A stretch of 64,000 bases of DNA from Ligula intestinalis (lineage: Eukaryota; Platyhelminthes; Cestoda; Diphyllobothriidea; Diphyllobothriidae), in NCBI GenBank assembly GCA_036362985.1, contig JAYGXS010000004.1, positions 10,994,918 to 11,058,917 of the forward strand. Reading direction: 5' to 3'. Both the position numbers and the translations under genes were made by a program. Positions 46,486-58,469 of the stretch are shown one piece after another. Numbering within the stretch: position 1 is the stretch's first letter; each line of letters begins with the position of its first letter. The notes beneath the pieces were generated by a model, which worked only from the letters and a program-made list of their open reading frames with translations, searched no databases and was not told the DNA's origin.

Positions 46486-47337
46486 GAGGCCACTATACAC
46501 TGTCACATCTCAGACAGTGAGTGCAACACGGACTGACAAAGACACCGCCAGTCTACGTCAGGCCCTGGACAACGCCAGCGGCATAACAGCCACCCTAGAC
46601 GGCAACTCCGGGTTTTGAATAGAAAAAACTCGCATTCGGGTGGCTTTCACTTTTACGCCCTTCTAGTTGTGTAATTCCCTTGGGATTCCAAAGGACTAAT
46701 TAAACGGTGACACCACAATGTGCCACCGTTACAACAAATGCAAAGATGCTGTTATTTCCGTCTGCACACGTTTGAAATTCTCCAGCTGTCCGTCCGCCCC
46801 CCCCCCCCTCTTGACCCGGTTAATCCGAGAAAAATTTGTCCACCACCCTCTACAGGTTCTTTCGACACCCGCCTCTGTTCGCGAACTGCCCCTCCTTCTT
46901 TCGCACTGGTGTTTCACACCAATCCTGATGCTACATGAATTGTCTCGTGAAATCACATAAAAGCGAAGCTTTCCACTCTTCCACTAACACACACACAAGT
47001 TTTCCTAAGACTGGTTTCGTCCTGCGTGAAGTTATTTTTGAACTTGTGTCGTTCCCTTGTATAGACTCAGGCGATTTCGCCGAATCTATTCGCTCTTGAC
47101 TTGGTGTGTCCATTCTTCAGCTTTCTACACTATTTTCGCTGAATATTACTGTACTGCCTAGATAGTGGTTATCATTTAGCTTGACGTACGCTTGACTGCT
47201 GACTACAGTCGGAGAAGTCAAGAGGACGAAGCAGACGCATAGGATTGCTTAACCCTCCATTGAACCAGACGGCCAGTGTGCGTTTTTCGCAAAGCCTGCT
47301 AAATGAAAAAAGGATTGACCGGCATACGCGACCACGC

Positions 47338-47550
47338 ATGTTCCTTCGCCGGTACCAACACCGGCTCGACCCATCCATGCCCGACTGCTTTCCCGACTGC
47401 GGCGTCTCACCGCATGACTGCCGTCATCTGTTCGTCTGCAGTTCTCGGCCAGGCACCCACCTCACTTCCGCGGACCTGTGGCTAGAGCCGGTCGAGGCTT
47501 TTCTCCGTCTCCCAACTACTCCCAGTTTGGATTCCGGCGGGGATTCCTGA
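47338..47550 (+). pseudogene. Non-LTR retrotransposon C-terminus with Cys/His motif (copy 2)
   Basis: Reads MFLRRYQHRLDPSMPDCFPD, CGVSPHDCRHLFVC and HLTSADLWLEPVE, ending at the same TGA as the copy at 30940-31194. It lost three codons near the end (VEAFLRL versus VEVAAFLRL). Homology starts near 47325, so only about 240 bp of the element remain. Confidence 0.8.
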
Positions 47551-49189
47551 TCCAACTACGCATCAGAAAATACGTCAGAGCTTTTGAAAATTCACACATA
47601 GACGACAAGGTTTTCGCAGCAGCTCACCGAAGCTCCAAGAAAGGAGTTCACGTGCGCGCACACACACAAAAAGGCCGGCGGTATAAAAACAAGATCATGT
47701 GGCTGTCTTGAAGGCCATAGTCTACTTAATGTATAACTTCGTCTGGAGACGTAACACGATGCGTTCGGGAGCCGAGTGGCGCACCTTAATGGCGCCGTTT
47801 TGTTCAACCCCTACAAGTCAACCTGTGGTGAAGGAATCAATTTAGAAGTTTGAAGGAACCCAAAAGGGTTAAACCGTAAGGGTACAACTATGCGCAGTCA
47901 CAACACACTTTTCGGAAGCATACTTCAGCGTGCACGGCTGATAGCAACTTAAACTCCAAAAATATCATTTAAATAGGAGGGGGGAGGGGAGTCGCCACAG
48001 CCAAACTTAAAATGAGCTGAATTCATGATTGCTGATCAAAGATACATGAAAGAGTTTGAGAAAACTACTGAGGCTCAAGCAGCACCACTCCCTGCAGTCA
48101 AGTGGGACGTACGAAATATCGTGAAGTTAAAAGGTTTGGCAGGGGCAAGTTTACGTTTTAGTAGGAAAGAGGATAAATCGCCTGCAGAAACAAGTACAGC
48201 GCGACAAGCAGAAACAGCGCTGATTAATGCAAGAGTGCGCTGCATAGTAGAAATTCGGGATACAGAAATTAGGCTAGGCATTTTTGTGTTTGCAGTCCAA
48301 AATTAAAAATCGATAGTGTAATGGACAAAAAGAAAAAGCACGAATTTCAGAGAAAAAAACATTGCCACATAATACAAAGACATATGATAAATATGAATAG
48401 TATACCAACAACAATAGGCCAACTGCAATGTAACCAAAAGGCTTTGTCTTTTCTCCTGTTTGTTGAATTGTGCCAACACAGTTCCACCCCCGGTCTCCCA
48501 GTGAACCAGTTGGAGTATATTTATCAGATGTGTTACCTCTTGGAATTACAACGGAAATTCTAAAAAATGTTTTATATTAGAGAAGATTACTAAAGGAGTG
48601 TATTAAAATGATTAACCCAACGAGATCACAGGGTGCCGAATTTATTAGGAACTTACTTTTGGTCAACTGCAAAAACTACAGCGCGTAAAAATGACTATGT
48701 AGTACGGTTTGTTCTTTTGATTTTATACTTCTTATAGAAAATACGCATGAAAATATTCTTCGTTGCAATTATTTGGCGGCGCATTGGGTCTTAGTTAAAT
48801 ATTTGTGTGAAAGGACAACATCAGCTTTAACAGTTTTTATAATGAGATTTTTAAGACCGTAAAATGTCTATTCATGGAGCTGTGTAGCTTTACATTTACT
48901 AATGGTACCTTTATGGCATACAACAGGATAATGTTTCGTATTTTTTCGCTACAATGTATTTGAATTAATAAGGGTATATAAGAATGAGAAAATTCAAACC
49001 ACTTAAGTAATAATTGTATGTCAACCAAGCCAAGTACATTACACATACTAAAGGCGTTATCTCTTGGAAATAATGACGGAATTGCGATAATGCTTTCCAA
49101 TAGAAAACACTGCTAATGTAATATTTTGTAACATTATTTGTCCTGCAGCATGATCTCATGATATCGCAAGCACATCAAGATTTATAATA

Positions 49190-49445
49190 AACTTAGTTTA
49201 GGTCAACTGCAAAAACTACACCACGTAAAAATGACAACTTAAGTAGTATGCTTTTAAATTAAAGTATCTTTTATGGAAAACGTGAAGAAAAATATGTTGT
49301 AGGGTATTAACAGGATAAGAGAAAATTAACAAAAAAATCAAACTACTTAAGTAGTCATTTTACAGTGTAGTTCTTTTCAGGCGGCCGGAAGGAAGCTCGA
49401 TTAGACGCAAGTATATTGGCGTGAAAAAAATCCCGACAAACAAAT
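49190..49445 (+). repeat. GGCGGC-bearing AT-rich repeat unit, partial tandem
   Basis: GGTCAACTGCAAAAACTACA at 49201 repeats the same 20-mer at 48661. The end block CAGGCGGCCGGAAGGAAGCT (49379-49398) ties it to this family. Confidence 0.5.
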
Positions 49446-52064
49446 TCATCTACTGGAACCCGTCACAACGACACGCGAAGTTGCTCGTCTATCAAAAACC
49501 ATTTGTACCAGGGCTGATAAGTGTGATATTTGTAGGCTCTTGTACCTTCTTGTATTTTCCAGTTCAGGTGAGTCAGTTTTTTTGTTTAAATCTACCCTAA
49601 TTGACTTACCGCACTTTTTGACATAAAAGTGACAGCGTGACTACCTTCCTGAGGCGTGTTCTGACAGGTACAAGATATCTCCTGCATTTTCTGCATTATA
49701 CCATCTCATCTGTCTCTGTTCTCCCATCTGTTCAACGACACCTACCACTAGTAATCACTCCCGCGCTCAGGACCAACTGACGGTGATGGGAACGCGAGTG
49801 CTCTGCAAAGTTCCCGGCTCCTGACGATTGAACCAAGCTCTCAACTCTACATATCCATCATTCTGCAAGTAAATATTTTGGCTACTGCAATCAAGGATCA
49901 TTGGGACCTCGTGAGTCGTATCGTTCTTCCTTTCATTGCCGTTTTATCGAGTTTTTACACTTTTTCCATCTGCGTAGCTCAGCAGTTTAGTTACTGCTAG
50001 TTAGCAGTTGCATATTTCTCTAATACGTTTTTATACGTGTTGTAGGCTTAGCCGCTACATATTCAATACCTAGGAAGGGACTCTCTGTGCACAAGTAATG
50101 TGTTCCCGCAGTCCGGATCGGATCTGGCGGCTGATAAGACGCCCCCTGCATAATCTTGCCCCCGAGTCACGTACGCAGCAATCCTCCGTCCTAGTTAGCG
50201 TCTTTATTTCACACAGTGCAAAGGTCATCAGAAGACCTTAAGAGACAGCGACACCATTCAAATCTTCGTTTTTTGTTGGTTCAAATAAATAGGCTGGCCG
50301 ACGCAAAGTTGCACACTTTAAGGCCAGGTCGTCACAATTGGTCATTAAACTTAACACTTTCCCTTCTGCACTAACAGGTACGAGTATGAATTTGCAAGAC
50401 GAAAATTAAAAAGAGAAGGAGGAGGAGAAGATATCAGAAACCACGGGCATGTTAGTCTGGGGCATCGGGTGAATGAAATAGATCATTTACAGTGTTGACA
50501 GCACAGTAAGCAGTATTTGAATAAGTTGGGCATATTAGCGATCCTTTTGGTCCTATTTTTGTTACTGCGTCTTACTTTCGAAAGTAACTGAAGGCAACAG
50601 CTACGTTCCCAGGAGAGTGAGATACTTACTCGCTAGCACTCCCAAGTATGAGATGCCAGAGGGCTTTTAAAATTGAGCCACCATTTATCCTGCCCTCCAT
50701 TTGCATGTTAATTTTCTTCTGCATACGTCGTTTGACCTACTTTGCCCATTATAAATCGATTTTTATCCCTCTTTGTTTATCTGAACTACAATGGGGTTAT
50801 GTGTAGGAGGTCACGACACCAGCACCGTGTTAAATGCAATCCAATTTGGCCTATATATGACGAATATTCCAAGGATATTTATCGGCGATATCGAAAATTG
50901 CAGTCATTGGCGATTAAGCATTACTTCTGTTTCCCCGGTGTTCTGAGTTTGTGCGCCTAATTTTACACATTTTTGAGGACGTTTTTTGCTGGAAGTTTTG
51001 GAACGATTTTTCACTACAAAGCGTATCTGCAATAACAAACCAGGCTCAGTCAACTACCGGCATATACCTGTAGAAATCCGATTAAAAATATATAGTTCTT
51101 CGAAGGATGTACCCATATAATTCTGCCCTACCAACTTATTAGCACCATTTATCCCCCCCCCCCCGAACGTGAAATCTTTAATACTCCTCTGTAAGAGAAC
51201 GTGCAAATTATGCTTACTGCTAGATGAATCTGCTTTACGGACTTGCTATTTTCCTCGGATTCGAGTGTTCTAAAGTTCACAGTGAAGTCCGCTTTTGAGG
51301 AAAGGGGGTGTTTGAAAATATAAATCAACCCAAAAAATTCCGCCCTTTCGATGCTTGACATATGCAAAACTAAACTACGCACAAGGCGATTCGCCCTTTA
51401 TTCTGTTCGCACTTCGTCCTGAGAAAGAGTTTTATTTTGAGGCTCTGGGGGGTCAACCTGGACGCGTCCAGCTTATTCACTGTGTACTTTATTGCAACGT
51501 GATCGACAACGAGCGAGGGTGTACTCACATGCAGGCGCATATAAAGAACTTTAGGGTTGAGAACCGTTAGCGGAGGTCACAGAAAAAGGTAAATGCGCAC
51601 AACACCGAAAAGTCGCCGACACAGTGTCGACTAAGAGGGATCTCGGCTCTCAAAGCGACAAAAATCTTTTCCGTCGGCCAACTGCAAAAAAGAGGAGCCC
51701 GCCAACACTTCGGTCCCAAAATGGCCTGCATAACGGGAAGGGTAAGAGGCAAGAATAACAACCAGATGCTTCCTAGTAGGTTGGTCTGAGTAGGTCAGTT
51801 GGGAGCTATCGGTCAAGGGCAATCCTTCGTGTAGGTTTTACTCCACGCACGCAAACTCTGCATATGCTATAAGTTAAATGCAATCATCTGAATGCTGAGA
51901 GGGGGAGATAATCGCTCCCAACAACCACTCCGACGCCATCTTATCCCAGATCCCAGGCCTCGACATTGTAGCGACAATGTGGTTTATGTTTTGTGTAATT
52001 TCCACCCTGGCACAAATAAATTACATTTATTAAGGTTAGAAACTGAAGTATATACAAGAAAGTA

Positions 52065-52302
52065 CAGTGGAACCTCGGCTGATGGACAGCCTCATCTAGG
52101 AGCGTTTCAAGGAAAGAGCGAAGTACTCGCAACATTTTTTTGATTGATAAGCTTTCGCTGAATTAACGAGCTGTTAGTGCGTGTGTCCGAAGTTGAGTCT
52201 TGCTCCTAGGGCGGGAGTCCTCGGTCGCCTGTAGCCATTGGTTACGTTTTCTAAGACGACTGCTTCATATGACGAGCTCCGCGCCCGAACAAGGTTTTAC
52301 TG
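52065..52302. mobile_element. MITE, family 2, second copy
   Basis: 238 bp between TA dinucleotides. Ends CAGTGGAACCTCGG and ACAAGGTTTTACTG are inverted repeats. The interior has TCCTCGGTCGCCTGTAGCCA as in 21434-21728. It lies in the helicase intron between exons B and C. Confidence 0.78.
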
Positions 52303-52690
52303 TACCTTGGGAACCTTAGAAGACTCGCTGATGAGTCGAACACCGCGCGGCTGTATCGACGCAGACGTCTGTGAATTTTACGTGACTAGACGGGACTACT
52401 CAGAGAGTACTACACACCAGTACACATAAACTCGCCTTTTAGCTGCAGCGATTGGGCTTCTCGAAGCTAAAAATCCATTCCTATTGGTGGGACATTTTGG
52501 GAAAATTCCTCATTTGAGTTAAAGCTAATGCAGTCACGTGGAGGAGGTGAAAGCAGCACTTAATTGGTGCGTCATATGAGGGGATTACACAGTGATGTAA
52601 ACGAGGAAGAGGAGGAGGAGGGATGGCCTCGGAGGCACAGACCGTGACGCGATAAAAAGGGATGCGCAGCGGGCAATAAAATGGACGCAC

Positions 52691-52875
52691 CTCGTCTCCG
52701 CAATGTTGGTTGCCACGACAATCTTGCGCTGACCACGCGGGGGCAGATCAAAGACAGACCGCTGGCGAGCTGAGGGCAGGCGAGAGTGCAGGGGGTAGAT
52801 TTTAACGCGACTACTCGTTTCGGCGTAGAGCTGCGGGTTGATCCGACGTAGGGCTTTCGTCGTCTCTATGATGTC
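52691..52875 (-). CDS. DHX36: DHX36-like helicase, exon B (RecA2, motifs IV to V)
   Basis: The 185-bp exon lies between acceptor acccacacag and donor GTGCGT. Translated in phase 0 it gives 61 codons plus AG. The order is DIIETTKALRRIN, then KIYPLHSRLPSARQRSVF (the I-x-P-L-H-S motif IV block), then QRKIVVATNIAET, the start of motif V. The split codon AG|C restores the Ser of the A-T-N-I-A-E-T-S motif when joined to exon C. This region contacts the phosphate backbone and couples ATP hydrolysis to strand movement in DEAH/RHA enzymes. Introns of about 5.2 kb (upstream) and 6.9 kb (downstream) flank it. No stop or frameshift is seen, so the exon looks functional. Confidence 0.9.
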
Positions 52876-54055
52876 CTGTGTGGGTGGGAAAACGTTGGAA
52901 AATTAACAGCAAGCGTATTGCCCAACGGTCATTAAGCGCCAACGAGCAACGAGGGAGGGGGCAGAGCGCATCTCGGTGGCCTCTGGGGATGAAAATGGGG
53001 CAAGATTTGTTTTATGTAAAATTTTATCGGCTAATTTTATTGCAAGGACACCAAAGTTAGCTGTGAACCACGGGCTGTATATCTGATGAAGGCGGAAGCG
53101 GTCAGTCTATTTATGCGGTAAGCTTAGTCAGGCAGCAACAACGGCATGGCCAGGAATCACCGTGAGACAGTCACTACTAACTTTGAATTAGTGTCCTCCA
53201 GATACATACGAGGGGGAGGCATATTAACCTTCCGCGTTATAAAGGACTTGGGTTGTTGCTTTAGCACTGATTATTTTTTCACTCAGACAAACAAGCTTAA
53301 TTTGCGCGGTCACCCCTTAAAACTACACACAGACAAGGCAAGGATAGCTGGACGCAAGGTTATTTCTTCAGTAACAGAGGGGTTGCAGCGTGAATAAATT
53401 TAAGAGCCAACCGGACATGCATCAACCTTTTCATTCGCCAGCTACACGCTAATCTATACGATCAGACAATTACACCATAACAGTACAAGCATTATACTTC
53501 TCAAAATAAGCGAGCATTAGTATATGTTTACTCTTTTTAACAAACAGGCAGCTGCTTGCTCTTCGCCTGTAACTATACAAACGACGTCTTTTTAAAAAAA
53601 AATCTGTATCGCTACATTTCCTGGCCACTATGTTACCGTTAACGAGCTCAAACGCATAAGCTCACGTTTACCTTAATAAAATTGAAGTGAACATAAGAGG
53701 AGATAAGAGTATGACAAGAAGCGATCTTCGAACAGACTGGATTACGTCAGTTTGGGTTTAATTTAGAAAAAAAAATTTCAACTGCCTTGCTCAATTTTTG
53801 AGGAAAGTTAAGTGCGAAATTGTAGTAAATCCATCGATAGGAACCCTTACAGATCGGGTCGGAAGGCTGGGCGTCTGCATTTGAGATTAGTCTTACAAAA
53901 GCAGGCTACCTAACGATCGGATGAATGGTCCATATTATTCTAAGAAAGAACAGACAGACGGAGACGGCGGCCTCTAACTGACACACACATCAAATGACTA
54001 TCGTTTTTCAGCGTGTTGTGCCGCCGAAGTGTGAGATATATATCTGCTTTACCAT

Positions 54056-54356
54056 GCGAAAAAAAGTCGGGGTCCGGATAAAATATTCCTTTCATCATCC
54101 CCGGAAAAGGAAGAAGAAACGATTTTTGGAACCAAGATGTATTTTGGCTGATGTTTCAAAAGCATGCTCGTTTGCATCATCAGACTGTGGTGTCTGCACT
54201 CCTGCTCGCGTCAGATGAATGTGTCCGACCACTAGCCTTGCCCAATGCCCATGTGTCAATCTATTGCACCGATCGATCAGCCAAAATATATCTTGGTCCC
54301 AGAAATCGTCTCTTCTTCTGCCTCGTCTTCCTCTTTCGTTGATGATGAAAGAAATA
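54056..54356. mobile_element. Snap-back PLE-like unit (family C) with 11-bp target duplication
   Basis: Arms 54080-54165 and 54273-54356 are inverted repeats of one another (for example ACCAAGATGTATTTTGGCTG against the complement of CAGCCAAAATATATCTTGGT), separated by about 110 bp. The unit is flanked by TGCTTTACCAT at 54045-54055 and 54357-54367. On the minus strand the left arm reads CTGATGATGCAAACGAGCAT then GAAACATCAGCC, a hammerhead-like layout. No nuclease or RT is left. Confidence 0.7.
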
Positions 54357-54835
54357 TGCTTTACCATTTTCGCCCATCTACACTAACAAGTCAGGTTTAG
54401 TTAACTACCAGCATATACTGTCTGGTATTGGTACGTTTACTAACGTCTTAAAATGATCTCGGAAACAAGCGTCTAAAATGTACTCCATTAAGGTGTCCGT
54501 TTTTCCCCAAGAACCTATTTACCTTCAAATTACATTTCTTCAGATGCCTGCCTTGAAATGCGTACAAAATGATGCATTGTTCATTTTCCGCCACGTCTCC
54601 CTACCTATAAGGGTACGATTATAGTCAGCACGCGCATTATAATTGGGGTTAAGGCTTTGCCATTAGACATAGGTTCAGCACTAGGGGTTAGGATATCACT
54701 GTGGTCAATTCCAACTGACCCTTCAGTTACACTAATCAGGGGCGTCGGATTTAATTATACTAACTTAAACCTTTCTTCTTTAATTTGGGTGATCTTTTAG
54801 CGTTTTAATCATTTCCCCTGGAATATCTAGACAGA

Positions 54836-54945
54836 CATTCATTCTCACGAGTCATCGGTGCCTCGAACGGGCTGCCTGAGGTCATAATGGCGAACACCAC
54901 AGATGTATTCAAACGCAAACTGGATGTATATTTACCAAACAGATA
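54836..54945 (+). pseudogene. Non-LTR retrotransposon C-terminal fragment, another family
   Basis: The frame reads HSFSRVIGASNGLPEVIMAN then TTDVFKRKLDVYL. It resembles the R-V-I-x-x-W-N-x-L-P-E-x-V-V-x-A and F-K-R-x-L-D-x-x-L end of CR1-like reverse transcriptase proteins. The conserved Trp is Ser and one residue of the L-P-E-E stretch is missing. No upstream RT is visible. Confidence 0.7.
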
Positions 54946-56859
54946 CCGTTCACATGCACAAGAAAACATTATCAGTAGTCACCGACGCATTGGTCAAACC
55001 TTTAGATAAAACTTGTGCATGTTTGGATGTTACCCACTATTTTATAGTAACATATTTTATGTTGGATATTTTATGCATACTGTTTTCATTAGGGTCTTCA
55101 AAGGCATTGCCCACTACCCTAAATATAATGAAATATGCTGAATTAATATCCATTGTCTTCTTTTGTCCCGCCTATCTACAGCTCCTAATTTCTACTATTT
55201 GAAAGTGCGCGTTTGCATTTTCGTGCTTCATAGGTCACTTAAACAAGTTAATAAAGAGAGGGAGAGAGTTCATCTCCACCGTAAAGCTGGTAGATCCTGA
55301 AAGTTGACTGTGTGGAGCAACTTCAAAAAAGCTGTTTGCCCTATCCAATGACGCCTACAATTCCTACAATCATCTACAATGCAGCGTTATGTAAAGAAGA
55401 TCAGTGTGCTTCCAAATTCTTTTAAATCCTCCAAAAAGGGTCCTGCTTCAAATGCTCGATTTGTGTAAAATTGATTGCACAGGCTTGCAATATGTTTATT
55501 ATGTATAGTACTGCCGTATGTGTGAGTATGAAACGATAAAAGGGAAGATATAAATCACCAGAAATTCTGTGTTATTGCTGGCCATTCCATCTGGTACGGG
55601 CGTTCAGTAGGCCTAATAAAAAAATTATCAATTGGAGTGTGGTAGTTTTTTTTGATTCAGTGCGCGTATCCTGGGCCAAAAAGGTTATAACGCTGACCGA
55701 CGTCAAAATCGTATGGCGCAACAACGGGAGACAAATCTCCAGGTCTGGGCCTTAAGGGAGAGCTCCGAAAACGGTTCAGAGGTTCATACTTAAAACTCGC
55801 CTGTTCCGCTCAACAAAATGTATGGATTGTTGCAAAAGAAATTCGTAAATTAGGTATAAAATAGCTTACCCGCGAATCTCGTACTGTTAACGTACATTGG
55901 CTGGTAACAGAATCGGTACTTTTTTACAGCAGTACTTCTCTAAATCATCATGAATACGTTATAGGCGGCAGATGTGCTATCTCATGCATTTTAACCAAAA
56001 TATTGGGATTTGTTTTTGGTTAGAAAAGATTGTGTGAATACGACTATTATATCACTTAATGTGTACCATAATCTGAAGAAAAATTTCTCGCATAGAAAGA
56101 CCATGTTTTAATTAGGCTTCTTTTTAGGCGCTGTAAAGAAGAAACGCATTAAAATGACTACTTTTATAGCACCCATTTTTTCAACAATTTTTTGATGCCC
56201 TTAAAAATACAAATCTATTTAAATAAAGCATACACAATAATATTCTTTCATGTACCCACTTTAGGTCAATCAAATATAATGTATGCTCGGTAACCGGAGT
56301 TACACATTTATCCCAGTTTATTTGTCGTGCGACAAAAAACTTACAATAGGTTAGTAATTAACCAATTCAAAATATTGCTGCGGTAGCCGTCAGGAGGGCT
56401 TCGTGGCTTGAGGCCAACACTGAAAAGACGCAACTAGGCGTACATTATAGCTGGTGGACCCTACTAGGTCCCCGTACTTTTATTACAATTGCATTCCGCG
56501 TTTAAGAACTGCAAGCAGAATATTTTTTCTTTATGAGGAAGATCATACGTTCCTATACATCATTAAAATATTATAAGCCACTCGTATTATTTGAAGTGGG
56601 TGTGGAAGACGTTGCATATTTTATAATCAATATTCATAAATGGGCAGTTAAGATGCTTCAAGAATGGGCATTTTGGTCTAAATAAATCCCAGTTATGATT
56701 AAAAATACCATTTTTTCGAAAATACTATTTAAGAAAGACGTACTTTTTCACCAAATGACTGTGAGGAAGAATATTTTGAGGCATTTTCTCAATAAAAATA
56801 TACTTAAATTTACTAGGGCATCGAAACTAAACAGAAAATGCAGAAAAGTAACTATACCT

Positions 56860-56945
56860 CTCCGAGTGTAGTTTTTATTTCGGCGGCCGGAAAAAAGTTA
56901 TGCAACTTACATGCCTTCGCAATACAATCCTACTTAAGTAACCTT
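56860..56945 (+). repeat. GGCGGC-bearing AT-rich repeat unit
   Basis: GTAGTTTTTATTTCGGCGGC CGGAAAAAAG followed by a CTTAAGTAACC end as in 6930. Confidence 0.45.
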
Positions 56946-58059
56946 TTATAATCGAAAACACGTTTTCGAATTAGAATTAACGTTACATAAGATAAAAATA
57001 CCTAGGATTTGCATAGATGTAAGGGACGAATGGGTTCGTTCAGCCTTCTCCTGGTGACACCGCAATTTAAACTTCTTGATTTAGGAAAATACAAAACAGT
57101 TTTCTATGCACAACGAATAGTCAACACATTGATTTTCTTAAACTTTTTAATAAGCAGGATGATAGCCTATTGGATCTAAACAGACATCCAGCTGCGGGCA
57201 ATTGAAGCTTGTAAATGCATAATGGGAGACAGATTGGCAAGTGGTGTTGAAAACCAGAAATATTACTATTGTTACTGACACCTAATAAGTAGAAATAAAA
57301 GAGGTGATAAAAATCTCCGACACCAGCGCATACGACAACTGCCAACGAGCGTAGATCGTTCTAGAGCCCCCCTCCCGCCCCTGTGGTGCGCCCGCTCGTT
57401 CAGTAGTCAGCCGATGCGACCACTAAGCAACAATCAGATTTCGCGAAAACCACCGCCAGTGCCCAATATACCTTTCCGTTCTGTATAAGACAAAACCGAT
57501 CGGCCCATATTTTGTTCCAAAGGTCCGCTGCATCGAATCCCCCTGATGATCCACCATAAATATTTGGTTAATCAGCTTTCTGATGTGCTAAACAACACTT
57601 CGGATAGAATTTGTCAATGAAAACTAGCAATGATGAGGTACCTTTTTATTCTAGGGCATTCCTGTACTGTTATATTAACATTGCAAGACAACTATTGAAA
57701 CACCTTTATCCAGTGTAGAGTAGGTGAGATGGTTAAAACAGCAAACAGCGACGAATTTGATTACAAGTCAAATGATCTTAGCAACCCAAAGAAAGGCAGC
57801 CAGGTTAGATATTAAGAGTGGGTGATTTGACATTAACATGTGTTATGGGCTGAAGAAACTGTAGAAGAGGATGAAAATGTTGTTACTTCCATGACATTCT
57901 AAAATTGGGTCTGATGAGTAACTGAAAGTGAAACCTAGTATACAGGTAGCTAACGTAATCGTTCATGTAGATTAAAACCACCATAAACTGTTCACAAGGT
58001 GAATACCACAGATAAAATAACTGTTCAATGGTAGATAGGCGGAGAAGAAGGAGACTCAC

Positions 58060-58190
58060 CGCTAAGCCGGGAACGAATGCCAATACAGCCCCCGATTCGG
58101 TAGTTTGAATAATGTAGTCGATCGTAGTTGCGACAAGGTCAGCCGGTGGACAGCCGAGAAGATTTAGCGCCTCCATAAATTGCTTGCCGC
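58060..58190 (-). CDS. DHX36: DHX36-like DEAH-box helicase, internal exon A (start of RecA2 domain)
   Basis: This is the first helicase exon seen in the window, reading right to left. The 131-bp exon follows acceptor tctttccacag and ends at a strong GTGAGT donor. It reads from GGKQFMEALNLLG through DLVATTIDYIIQ and ESGAVLAFVPG to LA, which fits the region just before the second RecA domain of DHX36-type helicases, where the protein has a D-L-I-V-x-L-I-x-Y-I and G-A-I-L-V-F-L-P-G block. It enters in phase 1 (two bases complete a codon) and leaves in phase 0, which fits exon B. DHX36/RHAU unwinds RNA and DNA G-quadruplexes in nucleus and cytoplasm using ATP. Motifs I to III (Walker A, DEAH) must lie on upstream exons that are not in the window. 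A related DHX30 or DHX57 paralogue is possible but fits less well. The family assignment comes from remembered motifs, not a search. Confidence 0.85.
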
Positions 58191-58456
58191 CTGTGGAAAG
58201 ACTAGGTACAAAAAACACCAAATCAGTCGACAGGTTGAGTATTTACTGCATTTGTCGTTCAAATTTGAATGCCATAAACCAGTCTCTCTTATATTTTCAG
58301 CTCAAATATACGACAAAATAAAAGTCTACAGATAAGGAGAAAACACATAGGATCCACTCTAAGAACAGCCTGGTCTAACGCAGTAAAAGATATTTATTTT
58401 AGGAGGTAATCTCAGTATTTAAATGAAATGTTTTAAAAACATATTGTATTATGTCT

Positions 58457-58469
58457 AAGGTGGTACATT
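58457..58469. repeat. Target-site duplication, left copy
   Basis: AAGGTGGTACATT, identical to 61746-61758, marks the left edge of the RTE-like insertion. Confidence 0.92.

Larger units (their letters stand above)
45749..52690 (-). other. DHX36-like gene, intron B-C (about 6.9 kb)
   Basis: Bounded by donor GTGCGT and acceptor ctcttgtag. It holds the non-LTR 3' fragment at 47338-47550, AT-rich repeat units near 48640-48750 and 49190-49445, and the MITE at 52065-52302. The stretches 47820-48600 and 49450-52060 show only short unconnected open frames and nothing recognisable. Confidence 0.85.
52876..58059 (-). other. DHX36-like gene, intron A-B (about 5.2 kb)
   Basis: Bounded by donor GTGAGT after exon A and acceptor acccacacag before exon B. 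It contains the snap-back unit at 54056-54356, a non-LTR C-terminal fragment at 54836-54945 and a copy of the GGCGGCCGGAA-bearing AT-rich repeat near 56860-56945. From 55200 to 57880 it is AT-rich and I see nothing coding in it. Confidence 0.85.

Noticed and set aside
54903..55202. 99-codon plus-strand frame with hydrophobic segments
   Set aside because: It starts in another frame of the non-LTR fragment at 54836-54945 and then runs into AT-rich DNA that yields hydrophobic residues by composition.
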